Of a stretch of DNA of 52,207 nt, positions 1 through 7,543 are shown one piece after another. The notes beneath the pieces are model-generated. The model did no database searches, was not told the origin of the DNA, and saw only the letters and a list, made by a program, of their open reading frames with translations. A program made the position numbers and the translations under genes. Position 1 is the first letter of the stretch, and every line of letters begins with the position of its first letter. The DNA comes from BOKV01 sp041987205 (GTDB taxonomy: Bacteria; Pseudomonadota; Alphaproteobacteria; Rhizobiales; Rhizobiaceae): assembly GCA_041987205.1 (NCBI GenBank), contig JBHIWX010000020.1, forward strand, positions 1 through 52,207, given 5' to 3'.

Positions 1-489
1 GGTGATCAGGCCCTGCCGCGTAGAGCCGCCCTCATTGGGGTCGCCGACACGCCGTGCGAATTCGCGCAGCAGCCTGGCCTTGTGCGGTTTCGACTTGCGT
101 GGCTGGAACGGGGCAGGGTCGCAATGGAGTTCGACGAGACCGGTTTCGAGCCGCACCGTGATCAGCCCGAGGCCGAGCCGCCGGCACAGCGCCTTGTTGT
201 CCTTCAGCGATTTGGCGAAGGCCTTTCCCGTTCCCCGCGGCACGGCGACATAGACCGCGTCGGTCAGCTTCTGGCGCTCGACCGCCTGATGGAACAGCGA
301 CAGGGAGAAGCCGGTCTTCAATTCGACGATGACCGGGTCTTCGCCGTTTTCATCGTTTGGGCGCGCGGCGACCACGTCGGCGGCGCCGATCTCGCCCTTC
401 ACCTCGTAGCCCTGGCCTTCGAGCAGCGCCTTGACCGGCTCGTAGAGTTCGCGTTCGCGGATGCCAGTTCTCGCCGTCGGCTTCGCCAT
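1..489 (-). CDS. DUF2161 family PD-(D/E)XK nuclease-fold protein (partial, 3' end cut by window)
   Basis: The reading frame starts with ATG at 489 and is open to the window edge, giving 163 visible residues. Near the N-terminus a PD-(D/E)XK-like core is visible: an Asp at about residue 38 followed by a beta strand ending in Glu56-Leu-Lys58. The text resembles the DUF2161 family, often named putative phosphodiesterase. The gene starts 3 bp after the stop of the acyl-CoA dehydrogenase, so it is probably the last gene of the carnitine operon, although no link between a nuclease fold and carnitine use is known to me. Substrate unknown; the C-terminus is not in the window. Confidence 0.7.
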   Translation of the reverse strand, partial: MAKPTARTGIRERELYEPVKALLEGQGYEVKGEIGAADVVAARPNDENGEDPVIVELKTGFSLSLFHQAVERQKLTDAVYVAVPRGTGKAFAKSLKDNKALCRRLGLGLITVRLETGLVELHCDPAPFQPRKSKPHKARLLREFARRVGDPNEGGSTRQGLIT

Positions 490-492
490 GGG

Positions 493-1656
493 TCAGGCAC
501 CAAGTGGCCTGAGCAGGGCGCGCGAAATGATGTGGCGCTGGATTTCCGACGTGCCCTCCCAGATGCGTTCGACGCGCGCATCGCGCCAGATGCGTTCCAG
601 CGGTAGCTCCTCCATCAGTCCCATGCCGCCATGGATCTGGATCGCCTCGTCGGCGACGAAGGCGAGCATCTCGCTGGCCTTCAGTTTCGCCATCGCCATG
701 TCCTGGTCGGTGACCGTGCCGGCATCGTATTTCCAGCCGGCCTCCATCAGCATCAGGTCGGCGGCTTTCAGGTCGACCGCCATGTCCGCGAGCTTGAAGC
801 CGACGCCCTGGAACTTGCCGATCTTCTGGCCGAACTGCTCGCGCGAGGCGGACCAATCGACGGCATGCGCGAAAGCGCGCTCGGCCCGGCCGATACAGGT
901 CGCGGCGACCTGAAGGCGTGTCGCGCCGAGCCAGTTGTTGGCGACCTCGAACCCCTTGTGCGGTTCGCCCAACACGGCAGAGGCCGGCAGGCGGCAATCG
1001 TCGAATTCGAGCACGGCATTGGTGTAACCGCGATGCGAGACGTTGCGATAACCGTCGCGCACGGCGAAGCCCGGATGATCCTTGTCGACGAAGAAGGCGG
1101 TGATCAGCTTCTTCTTTCCGCGTGGCGTGTCTTCCTCGCCGGACGCCATGAACACGATGGCGAAATCGGCAAGATCGGCGTGCGAGATGAAATGCTTGGT
1201 GCCGTTCAGCACCCAATCGTCACCGTCCTGCTTCGCGGTTGCCTTCATGCCGCGCAGATCGGAGCCGGCACCCGGTTCCGTCATCGCGAGACAGTCCCAT
1301 TTCTCGCCCCTGATGCAGGGGAAGAGATATTTCTCGCGCTGTTCCTCGCTTCCGGCGAGCAGGATGTTCGACGGCCGTGCCACGCAGGTCCAGTGCAGCG
1401 CATAATTGGCCCGGCCGAGCTCCTTTTCGTAGAGCAGCCAGGTCAGCGTATCGAGCCCGGCACCGCCGACATCCTCGGGCATGTTGGCGGCATAAAGCCC
1501 CGCCTCGATGGCCTTCGCCTGCAACTCCCGGATGAGGTCCGGGCGCAGATGGCCGGTGCGCTCGATCTCCGCCTCGTGGGGATAGAGCTCGTTCTCGACG
1601 AAGGCCCGGGTCGTCTCGACGATCAGGGCCTGTTCCTCGGAGAGCGCGAAATCCAT
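493..1656 (-). CDS. acyl-CoA dehydrogenase
   Basis: A full-length FAD-dependent acyl-CoA dehydrogenase of 387 residues. The N-terminal helical domain, the TEPGAGSD flavin/substrate motif near residue 140 and the C-terminal signature with the likely catalytic Glu367 in WEGTSEIQ are all present. The ATG at 1656 follows the stop of the carnitine dehydrogenase gene by one base, so the two are co-transcribed and probably coupled. Its place in a carnitine locus suggests a trimethylammonium acyl-CoA substrate such as gamma-butyrobetainyl-CoA, which would make this an entry route upstream of carnitine. That substrate is inferred from context only; a general short- or branched-chain acyl-CoA role cannot be excluded. 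Confidence 0.88.
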   Translation of the reverse strand: MDFALSEEQALIVETTRAFVENELYPHEAEIERTGHLRPDLIRELQAKAIEAGLYAANMPEDVGGAGLDTLTWLLYEKELGRANYALHWTCVARPSNILLAGSEEQREKYLFPCIRGEKWDCLAMTEPGAGSDLRGMKATAKQDGDDWVLNGTKHFISHADLADFAIVFMASGEEDTPRGKKKLITAFFVDKDHPGFAVRDGYRNVSHRGYTNAVLEFDDCRLPASAVLGEPHKGFEVANNWLGATRLQVAATCIGRAERAFAHAVDWSASREQFGQKIGKFQGVGFKLADMAVDLKAADLMLMEAGWKYDAGTVTDQDMAMAKLKASEMLAFVADEAIQIHGGMGLMEELPLERIWRDARVERIWEGTSEIQRHIISRALLRPLGA

Positions 1657-1657
1657 G

Positions 1658-3091
1658 TCAGCGATCCCCCATGCTTGCCGGACGCGGAAGTTTCGACTGC
1701 GCCGCGTGCAGCGCATCGAGCTTCGCCGAAACCTCGGGCCCCGGTTCGCAGGATCGCCGCGTTTCGAGTGACACGTGGATGAGAAGCTGGTTGCAGGTGG
1801 CGAGCAGCCGGCCATCCACATGCATCATCTCGTGATACATTCTGAGCTTCTTGCCCTTCGCCTCCTGCACATGGGTCACCACGCGGATTTCATCGCCCGC
1901 ATTGGTTTCCTCGCGATAGGTGATGTGGTTGTCCACGGTGAAGTAGGACAGCCCGGACCGGATGTAGTCCGCGTCCGCGCCGATCATCGCCATCACCACA
2001 TCGCCGGCATCGGAGAAGACCTGCCCGTAGCGGCTTTCGTTCATGTGGCCGTTATAGTCGGTCCAGTCGATCGGGATGACGCGGTTGAGCGTCTGCAGCG
2101 GCTTGTCGATCGCCGTCGGCAGCGCAGGCTTCACCTGCTCGTCATGCGCCTTGATGAGCGCGCCGACGCCCCAGTTCCGCGCCTTGAGCGCGCGCATCAT
2201 CGCCACGAGATTGTCGTCGCGGATGCGTTCCAGTTCCCGGATGGAGAACTTGCCCGACTGCGCGTCGGATTGGCTGGCGATGGTGTCGACCAGTTCGTCG
2301 GTGAGCTCCGGCACGTCCATCAGCTTCGTCCACGGCCAGGCGAGGCACGGGCCGAACTGCTCGATGAAGTGCTTCATGCCGGCTTCACCGCCGGCAATGC
2401 GATAGGTCTCGAACAGGCCCATCTGCGCCCAGCGCAGGCCGAAGCCGAACCGGATCGCGTCGTCGATCTCTTCCGTCGTGGCGATCCCGTCCTTGATGAG
2501 CCAGAGCGCCTCGCGCCAAACCGCCTCGAGGAAACGGTCGGCGATATGCGCATCGATCTCCTTGCGCACGATCAGCGGCTTCATGCCGAGCGCTTCCAGC
2601 ACGGCCGCCGCCCGCGCCGTCACGCCGGCGTCACCCACCAGTTCGATCAGCGGCAGCAGGTAGACCGGGTTGAAGGGATGGGCGACGAAAATCTGGTCCG
2701 GCCGCGCCGCGCCCTGTTGAAGTTCGGAGGGCTTGAAGCCGGAAGTCGACGAACCGATCAGCGCATCCTCGCGGCAGGCCTCCTGGATGCTGGCGAAGGT
2801 CTTGTGCTTGAGATCGAGGCGCTCCGGTACGCTCTCCTGGATCCAGTCGGCGTCCTTGACGGCTTCGGCGATGGCGGCTGCGAAACGCAGCGTGCCTTCC
2901 TTCGGCAACGTGACATCGCTTAGCGCCGGCAGGGAACGGCGCGCATTGGCCAGCACTTCGCCGATCTTGCGCTCGGCCTCGGGATCGGGATCGAAGACCG
3001 TCACGTCCCAGCCGTTGAGCAGGAAGCGTGCCGCCCATCCGCCACCGATGACGCCGCCGCCGATGATCGCCGCCTTGTTTGTGTCTGTCAC
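1658..3091 (-). CDS. lcdH: L-carnitine 3-dehydrogenase fused to betainyl-CoA thioesterase
   Basis: Bifunctional cytoplasmic enzyme of 477 residues. The N-terminal half is a 3-hydroxyacyl-CoA dehydrogenase-type NAD domain with a glycine-rich loop at residues 10-19 and HPFNPVYL typical of the family; it oxidises L-carnitine to 3-dehydrocarnitine. From about residue 335 a hotdog thioesterase domain follows, with DYNGH at 345-349; in the known pathway this function (CdhB) releases glycine betaine from betainyl-CoA. In Pseudomonas the two activities are separate proteins; fused forms occur in rhizobia. GTG at 3091 is chosen because GGAGG lies 7 bases upstream; a longer frame to 3133 lacks such a site. 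It follows cdhC by 121 bp, and a perfect 10-bp hairpin lies just before the ribosome site. Confidence 0.9.
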   Translation of the reverse strand: MTDTNKAAIIGGGVIGGGWAARFLLNGWDVTVFDPDPEAERKIGEVLANARRSLPALSDVTLPKEGTLRFAAAIAEAVKDADWIQESVPERLDLKHKTFASIQEACREDALIGSSTSGFKPSELQQGAARPDQIFVAHPFNPVYLLPLIELVGDAGVTARAAAVLEALGMKPLIVRKEIDAHIADRFLEAVWREALWLIKDGIATTEEIDDAIRFGFGLRWAQMGLFETYRIAGGEAGMKHFIEQFGPCLAWPWTKLMDVPELTDELVDTIASQSDAQSGKFSIRELERIRDDNLVAMMRALKARNWGVGALIKAHDEQVKPALPTAIDKPLQTLNRVIPIDWTDYNGHMNESRYGQVFSDAGDVVMAMIGADADYIRSGLSYFTVDNHITYREETNAGDEIRVVTHVQEAKGKKLRMYHEMMHVDGRLLATCNQLLIHVSLETRRSCEPGPEVSAKLDALHAAQSKLPRPASMGDR

Positions 3092-3106
3092 TCGTTTGCC
3101 TCCGTC

Positions 3107-3129
3107 ATCGTCGGGTTCGACCCGACGAT
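3107..3129 (-). promoter_or_regulatory. perfect hairpin in the leader of the carnitine dehydrogenase cistron
   Basis: A 10-bp perfect inverted repeat with a 3-base loop ends 3 bases before the GGAGG of the downstream gene on the minus strand. There is no T-run after it, so it is unlikely to be an intrinsic terminator. It could stabilise or mark a processing point between the cdhC and cdhA-B messages, or modulate ribosome access. Role inferred. Confidence 0.5.
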
Positions 3130-3212
3130 CCATTCCGTGACGCTACTGATCGCACCCGACCTGGATGCTTGAACTGCCGTTGTTCGGTTCCGCGTGGCCT
3201 TCAGGCGCTTCG

Positions 3213-4136
3213 TTACGCCGCCTTTGCCAGCGGTGCGCGCTTCGTCAGGTTCAGCTTCTGCCGAACCTCTTCCGGTCCGATCACACGCGAACCCATGTTC
3301 TCGACGATGGTCACGGCACGCTCGACGAGCTGTGCATTGGTGGCGAGTTCGCCCTTGCCAAGCCACAGATTGTCTTCGAGCCCGACGCGCACATTGCCCC
3401 CGGCCAGAACCGAAGCCGCGACATAGTTCATCTGGTTGCGGCCGAGCGCGAACGCCGAGAAGGTCCAGTCGTCGGGCACGTTGTTGACCATCGCCATGAA
3501 GGTGTTGAGGTCGTCCGGCGCCCCCCAGGGCACGCCCATGCAGAGCTGGACCAGCGCATCGGGCTTGAGCACGCCTTCGGTGACAAGCTGCTTGGCGAAC
3601 CACAGATGACCGGTGTCGAAGGCCTCGATCTCCGGCTTGACACCGAGATGCGTCATCATCGCGCCCATGGCGCGCAGCATGCCGGGCGTGTTGGTCATCA
3701 CGTAATCGGCTTCCGCGAAATTCATCGTGCCGCAGTCGAGCGTGCAGATTTCCGGCAGGCATTGAGCGACATGCTCGACCCGTTCGGCCGCGCCTGCCAT
3801 GTCGGTACCCTGTTCCTGCAGGGGCAATGGGCGCTCGGTCGGGCCGAAAACCATGTCGCCACCCATGCCGGCGGTCAGGTTCAGCACCACGTCGACCTCC
3901 GCCTCGCGGATGCGCTCCGTCACCTCACGATAGAGTTCGACGTCGCGGCGTGGCGCGCCCGTTTCGGGATCGCGCACATGGCAATGGACGATGGCTGCTC
4001 CGGCCTTGGCCGCGTCGATGGCCGAATTGGCGATCTGTTCCGGCGAGCGTGGGACGTGGGGCGAGCGATCCTGTGTGCCGCCGGAGCCCGTGACGGCGCA
4101 GGTGATGAAGACGTCGCGGTTGGGTTCGAGCGGCAT
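3213..4136 (-). CDS. cdhC: beta-keto acid cleavage enzyme, 3-dehydrocarnitine type (BKACE/DUF849)
   Basis: A 307-residue BKACE family protein (formerly DUF849, related to 3-keto-5-aminohexanoate cleavage enzyme). The zinc-binding HCHVRD motif is at residues 51-56, with both His expected to ligate Zn2+. The family condenses a beta-keto acid with acetyl-CoA; here, from neighbours, the substrate should be 3-dehydrocarnitine, giving betainyl-CoA and acetoacetate. The start at 4136 is supported by AAGGAGGAG about 8 bases upstream. It is the first gene of the minus-strand carnitine operon and is divergent from the CdhR-type regulator. Substrate choice rests on synteny with the carnitine dehydrogenase-thioesterase fusion. 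Confidence 0.88.
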   Translation of the reverse strand: MPLEPNRDVFITCAVTGSGGTQDRSPHVPRSPEQIANSAIDAAKAGAAIVHCHVRDPETGAPRRDVELYREVTERIREAEVDVVLNLTAGMGGDMVFGPTERPLPLQEQGTDMAGAAERVEHVAQCLPEICTLDCGTMNFAEADYVMTNTPGMLRAMGAMMTHLGVKPEIEAFDTGHLWFAKQLVTEGVLKPDALVQLCMGVPWGAPDDLNTFMAMVNNVPDDWTFSAFALGRNQMNYVAASVLAGGNVRVGLEDNLWLGKGELATNAQLVERAVTIVENMGSRVIGPEEVRQKLNLTKRAPLAKAA

Positions 4137-4245
4137 GCGGTCTTCTCCTCCTTGCAGGTTCCCGATAGCTGGGCGAATGCCCGATCATGAGCGTTCGTGG
4201 CGCCAATGTTTGACAATCCACGCAGGATAATTGATCCATTACGCA
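4137..4245. promoter_or_regulatory. divergent control region between cdhC and its regulator
   Basis: The 109 bases between two divergent genes should hold the promoters for both and the regulator's operator. A TTGACA hexamer is at 4210-4215, reading TTGTCA on the other strand, and GGCGCC lies just to its left. No -10 box with good spacing could be assigned on either strand, so exact sites are left open. Confidence 0.45.
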
Positions 4246-5256
4246 ATGACCCTGCTTTCTCCTTCCGACGAACCGCTCTCCGTCACCGTGCTCGTCCTGC
4301 CGGGCTCGTCGCTGATGACGGTCGCCGCCACGCTCGATCCGATGCGCGGCTGCAACCGCGTCATGCGCAGGCAGGTCTTCGACTGGCGCATGGTGACCGT
4401 CGGCGGCGAGGCGGCGACGCTTTCCTGCGGCCTGCCGCTCGCCGGCAATGCGCCGCTGGTCGAACAGCTCTCGGGCGATCTGCTGCTGGTCGTTGCCGGG
4501 TTCAACGCGCTCAACCACATCGAAAAGCGCACGCTGGCGCTGCTCGGCCGTGTCTTTCCGCGGTTCGGCGCCATCGGCGGCATCGAGGCCGGGTCGTGGC
4601 TGATGGCACGTGCCGGCCTGCTGGAGGGCAGGGCGGCGACCACCCATTGGGAGGATCTGGAGGATTTCCAGCACGCCTATCCGGGCGTGGACGTGCGCGC
4701 CGACCGCTATGTCGTTGACGGCAATCTGATGTCGGCGGGCGGCGCCCTGCCGACCATCGACCTCATGCTCCACATCATCCGCTGCCGCTACGGTCATCGC
4801 ACCGCGATGGAGGTCGCGAGCCTGTTCATCTATGACGAGGCGCATGCCTCGACAGACGCCCAGCCGCTGGTTTCGCTCGGTCGCCTTGCGGTCACCGAGC
4901 CGCGCGTCGCCGCCGCCATCCGCATCATGGAACAGTCGGTCGACAAGCCGGTGACCGTGCCAGCGATCGCGCGTCGCGTCGGCCTTTCGGTCCGCATGCT
5001 CGAAACGCTGTTCACGCGCACGCTGGGCGAGACGCCGGCGGCCTATTTCACCAAGCTCCGCCTGCAGGTCGCGCGCCGGCTGGTCGTCGACACCAATCTG
5101 TCCATGCAGGAGATCGCGCTGCGCACCGGCTTTTCCTCGCTGTCGGCCTTCTCGCGCAGCTTCAGGCGTCATGCCGGCATGTCCGGCCGCGAATTGCGCA
5201 CGCAGGCGATGATGTCGGCCGGCGGCTCGATCGGCAGGCCGGCAAGGCTGGGTTGA
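4246..5256 (+). CDS. cdhR: GATase1-like AraC-family transcriptional regulator (CdhR type)
   Basis: A 336-residue regulator with an N-terminal DJ-1/PfpI-like (GATase1) domain, roughly residues 10-190, and a C-terminal AraC pair of helix-turn-helix motifs, the second recognisable in the IALRTGFSSLSAFSRSFR stretch. Its domain order matches GlxA/CdhR regulators that sense quaternary amines such as carnitine or glycine betaine in Pseudomonas. Divergent orientation to cdhC supports control of the carnitine genes, probably as an activator. A TTG at 4231 sits just after AGGA and would add five residues; I prefer ATG 4246, but the choice is open. The symbol is assigned from context and architecture. 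Confidence 0.8.
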   Translation: MTLLSPSDEPLSVTVLVLPGSSLMTVAATLDPMRGCNRVMRRQVFDWRMVTVGGEAATLSCGLPLAGNAPLVEQLSGDLLLVVAGFNALNHIEKRTLALLGRVFPRFGAIGGIEAGSWLMARAGLLEGRAATTHWEDLEDFQHAYPGVDVRADRYVVDGNLMSAGGALPTIDLMLHIIRCRYGHRTAMEVASLFIYDEAHASTDAQPLVSLGRLAVTEPRVAAAIRIMEQSVDKPVTVPAIARRVGLSVRMLETLFTRTLGETPAAYFTKLRLQVARRLVVDTNLSMQEIALRTGFSSLSAFSRSFRRHAGMSGRELRTQAMMSAGGSIGRPARLG

Positions 5257-5347
5257 TCGCGTCTGAAAGTGTCTGATCGCGACTTGTCAACATTGCGCGG
5301 AACCTTCACCATCGGGCCAACCAAATGTCTGCGCAGGAGCTTGCCCG

Positions 5348-6112
5348 ATGAGCGTCACCCAGCTTTCAGACCGCCGCGAGAACCTCGCTTTCTACGAACA
5401 GCGTGTCGAGCTTGCCGCCAGCTTCCGCTGGACGGCGCGCCTCAACATGCATGAGGGCGTGGCGAACCATTTCTCGCTGGCCGTCAACGAGGACGGCAGT
5501 GAGTTCCTGATCAATCCGAACCAGAAGCATTTCTCGCTGATCAAGGCGTCCGACCTTCTGCTGCTCGACGCCAACGACCCCTCGACGATGGACCGGCCCG
5601 ACGCGCCGGACCCGACCGCCTGGGGACTGCACGGCGCGCTGCACCGGCTGTGCGGCCATGCCCGCTGCGCCATGCATGTCCATTCGATCCACGCGACCGT
5701 GCTGGCGAGCCTGGCGGATTCGACGCTGCCGCCGATCGACCAGAACACCGCGACCTTCTTCAACCGTATCGCAATCGACGACGCGTTCGGTGGCCTCGCC
5801 TTCGAGGAAGAGTCCGAGCGCGCCTGCATGAAACTGTCCGACCCTTCCAAGAAGGTGCTGATCATGGGCAATCACGGCGTCATGGTCATCGGATCCAGCG
5901 TCGCCGATACCTTCAACCGGCTCTATTATTTCGAGCGCGCCGCCGAGACCTATATCAAGGCGCTGTGGACCGGGCAGAAGCTGCGCGTGCTCTCCGACGA
6001 GATCGCCGAGAAGACCGCGCGCGAGCTGGAAGACTATCCCGGTCAGGCCGACAAGTTCCTGACCGCCATCCTCGAACTGCTCGACCGTGATGGCGAGGAT
6101 TTCAGGCAGTAG
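5348..6112 (+). CDS. class II aldolase/adducin family protein
   Basis: A 254-residue class II aldolase/adducin domain protein. The zinc site is visible as HVH at residues 110-112 with a third His at 176 in GNHGVMV. Members cleave or epimerise sugar phosphates (fuculose or ribulose phosphate aldolases), but many paralogues of this length and sequence have no assigned reaction. AGGAG lies about 9 bases before the ATG. It is transcribed alone, after the carnitine regulator and before the GFA gene with a 22-bp gap, so it may be co-transcribed with the latter. The substrate is unknown; a carbonyl or hydroxy-acid substrate would fit the oxidoreductases nearby, but this is a guess. Confidence 0.85.
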   Translation: MSVTQLSDRRENLAFYEQRVELAASFRWTARLNMHEGVANHFSLAVNEDGSEFLINPNQKHFSLIKASDLLLLDANDPSTMDRPDAPDPTAWGLHGALHRLCGHARCAMHVHSIHATVLASLADSTLPPIDQNTATFFNRIAIDDAFGGLAFEEESERACMKLSDPSKKVLIMGNHGVMVIGSSVADTFNRLYYFERAAETYIKALWTGQKLRVLSDEIAEKTARELEDYPGQADKFLTAILELLDRDGEDFRQ

Positions 6113-6134
6113 TCAGAAGCCGGCGAGTGAGGCG

Positions 6135-6620
6135 ATGGCATTCCCGATGGAAGGCGGATGTTCCTGCGGCGCAGTGCGCTACCGGCTGAAGCGCGAACCC
6201 ATGTTCGTCCATTGCTGCCATTGCCTGGACTGCCAGAAGCAGACAGGCGGCGCCTTTGCCATCAATGCGCTGATCGAGGCCGAGGAGGTCGACCTGCTGT
6301 CCGGTGAACCGGTGGCGATCGCCATGCCGACGGAGTCGGGCCGCCCGCACGATATCTTCCGCTGTCCGCAATGCGAAGTCGCGCTTTGGAGCGATTACGG
6401 CCGGCGCGGCTACCTCCTGTTCCTGCGCGTTGCCACGCTGGATGCGCCGCATGACATTGAACCTGACATACACATTTTTACCCGCAGCAAGGTGCCCTGG
6501 GTCGGGCTGCCCGACGACGTGCCGGCGGTCGAGATCTATTACGACATGAACGAGATGTGGCCGGTGGCCTCGCTGGAACGTCGCAAGGCGGCGTCCGAAA
6601 AGGCGAAAGCAGCAAGCTAA
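6135..6620 (+). CDS. GFA/CENP-V family zinc protein
   Basis: A 161-residue protein of the glutathione-dependent formaldehyde-activating enzyme (GFA) fold. The zinc ligands are the CSC at residues 9-11, the CHCLDC cluster at 28-33 and CPQC at 77-80. GFA itself was proposed to catalyse addition of glutathione to formaldehyde, but most family members have no proven activity. ATG 6135 is chosen because GTGAGGCG precedes it directly and the family begins close to the CSC motif; an upstream ATG at 6087 would overlap the aldolase gene. Its TAA overlaps the stop of the convergent dehydrogenase gene by two bases, leaving no room for a terminator. Confidence 0.82.
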   Translation: MAFPMEGGCSCGAVRYRLKREPMFVHCCHCLDCQKQTGGAFAINALIEAEEVDLLSGEPVAIAMPTESGRPHDIFRCPQCEVALWSDYGRRGYLLFLRVATLDAPHDIEPDIHIFTRSKVPWVGLPDDVPAVEIYYDMNEMWPVASLERRKAASEKAKAAS

Positions 6621-7543
6621 AGCTTCGCCGGAAAGCCCGGGGCGCGCAGATCGGTGCTCGTCTTGTCTTCCAGCAATTTCGCGATCATCGGCGACCAGGC
6701 TTCGCCGCCATAGGCCGCCTTGCCCTTTTCGAAGATCGCTTTGACGACGGTCGCGAGTTCGAGCGGCGAATCCCATTCCTCGCCCATGGCGAGCGCGAAG
6801 CCCAGATCCTTCAGTGCCAGATCCATCGTGAAGGCGATGTCGTAGCTGCCGTTCAGGATCAGTTGCCCCTCGGTCTCGTGCACGAAGGATGTGCCGGACG
6901 AAGCCGCGATGGCGTGCCAGGCCTGCGCAAGATCGAGCCCGCCGCGTTTTGCCAGCATCAGCGCCTCGCTGGTCGCCTGCAGGTGGATGAAGGCGAGCAT
7001 GTTGGTGATCACCTTGATCACCGCCGCCGAACCGATCGGCCCCATGTGGAAGACCCGCGCGCACATAGCCTCGATGGCAGGTCGGTGCGCTTCGAGGTCG
7101 GACGCCTCGGCGCCGACCAGTGCCGTGATCTTGCCCTCGGCGGCGAGATGCACGCCGCCGGTCACCGGGCATTCAACGACGCGGACGCCGTGGTCAGTGG
7201 CGATCTCCGCCAGCCGGACGATCTCGTCTCGGCCATTGGTCGACATCTCGATCCAGGTGCCGCCTTCGGGAAGGCCTTCGATCAGCCCGTTGGGTCCTGC
7301 AAGCACGGCCTCGCTGACGGCGGGTGAGGGCAGGCAGGTGATGGCGTTGCCCGCTGCGCGTGCCGCCTCGGCCGGGCTATTGGCCGCAATCGCACCCTTC
7401 TCGACCAGCATGCGAATGCGCTCGGGATCGCGGTCGAAAACATGGACCGCGAACCCGTGCCGCAACAGGCAACCGACGAGATTGGCGCCCAGATGGCCGA
7501 GCCCGATGAAGGCGTAGGCCGGCTTTGCGCTTGCCCCGTTCAC
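6617..7543 (-). CDS. NAD(P)-dependent beta-hydroxyacid dehydrogenase (3-hydroxyisobutyrate dehydrogenase family)
   Basis: A 308-residue member of the beta-hydroxyacid dehydrogenase family (3-hydroxyisobutyrate dehydrogenase, tartronate semialdehyde reductase). The dinucleotide-binding GLGHLG is at residues 14-19, and the substrate motif CPVTGGV and the conserved Lys in VIKVITN follow. The start is GTG 7543, whose GTGA overlaps the stop of the enolase-superfamily gene by four bases, so translation is probably coupled. The pair could oxidise or reduce a product of the dehydratase-like neighbour. The exact hydroxy acid cannot be told from sequence. Confidence 0.85.
   Translation of the reverse strand: MNGASAKPAYAFIGLGHLGANLVGCLLRHGFAVHVFDRDPERIRMLVEKGAIAANSPAEAARAAGNAITCLPSPAVSEAVLAGPNGLIEGLPEGGTWIEMSTNGRDEIVRLAEIATDHGVRVVECPVTGGVHLAAEGKITALVGAEASDLEAHRPAIEAMCARVFHMGPIGSAAVIKVITNMLAFIHLQATSEALMLAKRGGLDLAQAWHAIAASSGTSFVHETEGQLILNGSYDIAFTMDLALKDLGFALAMGEEWDSPLELATVVKAIFEKGKAAYGGEAWSPMIAKLLEDKTSTDLRAPGFPAKL

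Noticed and set aside
3107..3129. tRNA T-arm or tRNA remnant (GGGTTCGACCC text)
   Set aside because: The stem pairs over 10 bp with a 3-base loop, which does not give a 7-base T-loop, and no acceptor or anticodon arms surround it.
4210..4231. TTGACA with GATAAT as a promoter for the CdhR-type regulator
   Set aside because: The two hexamers are only 10 bases apart, too short for sigma-70.
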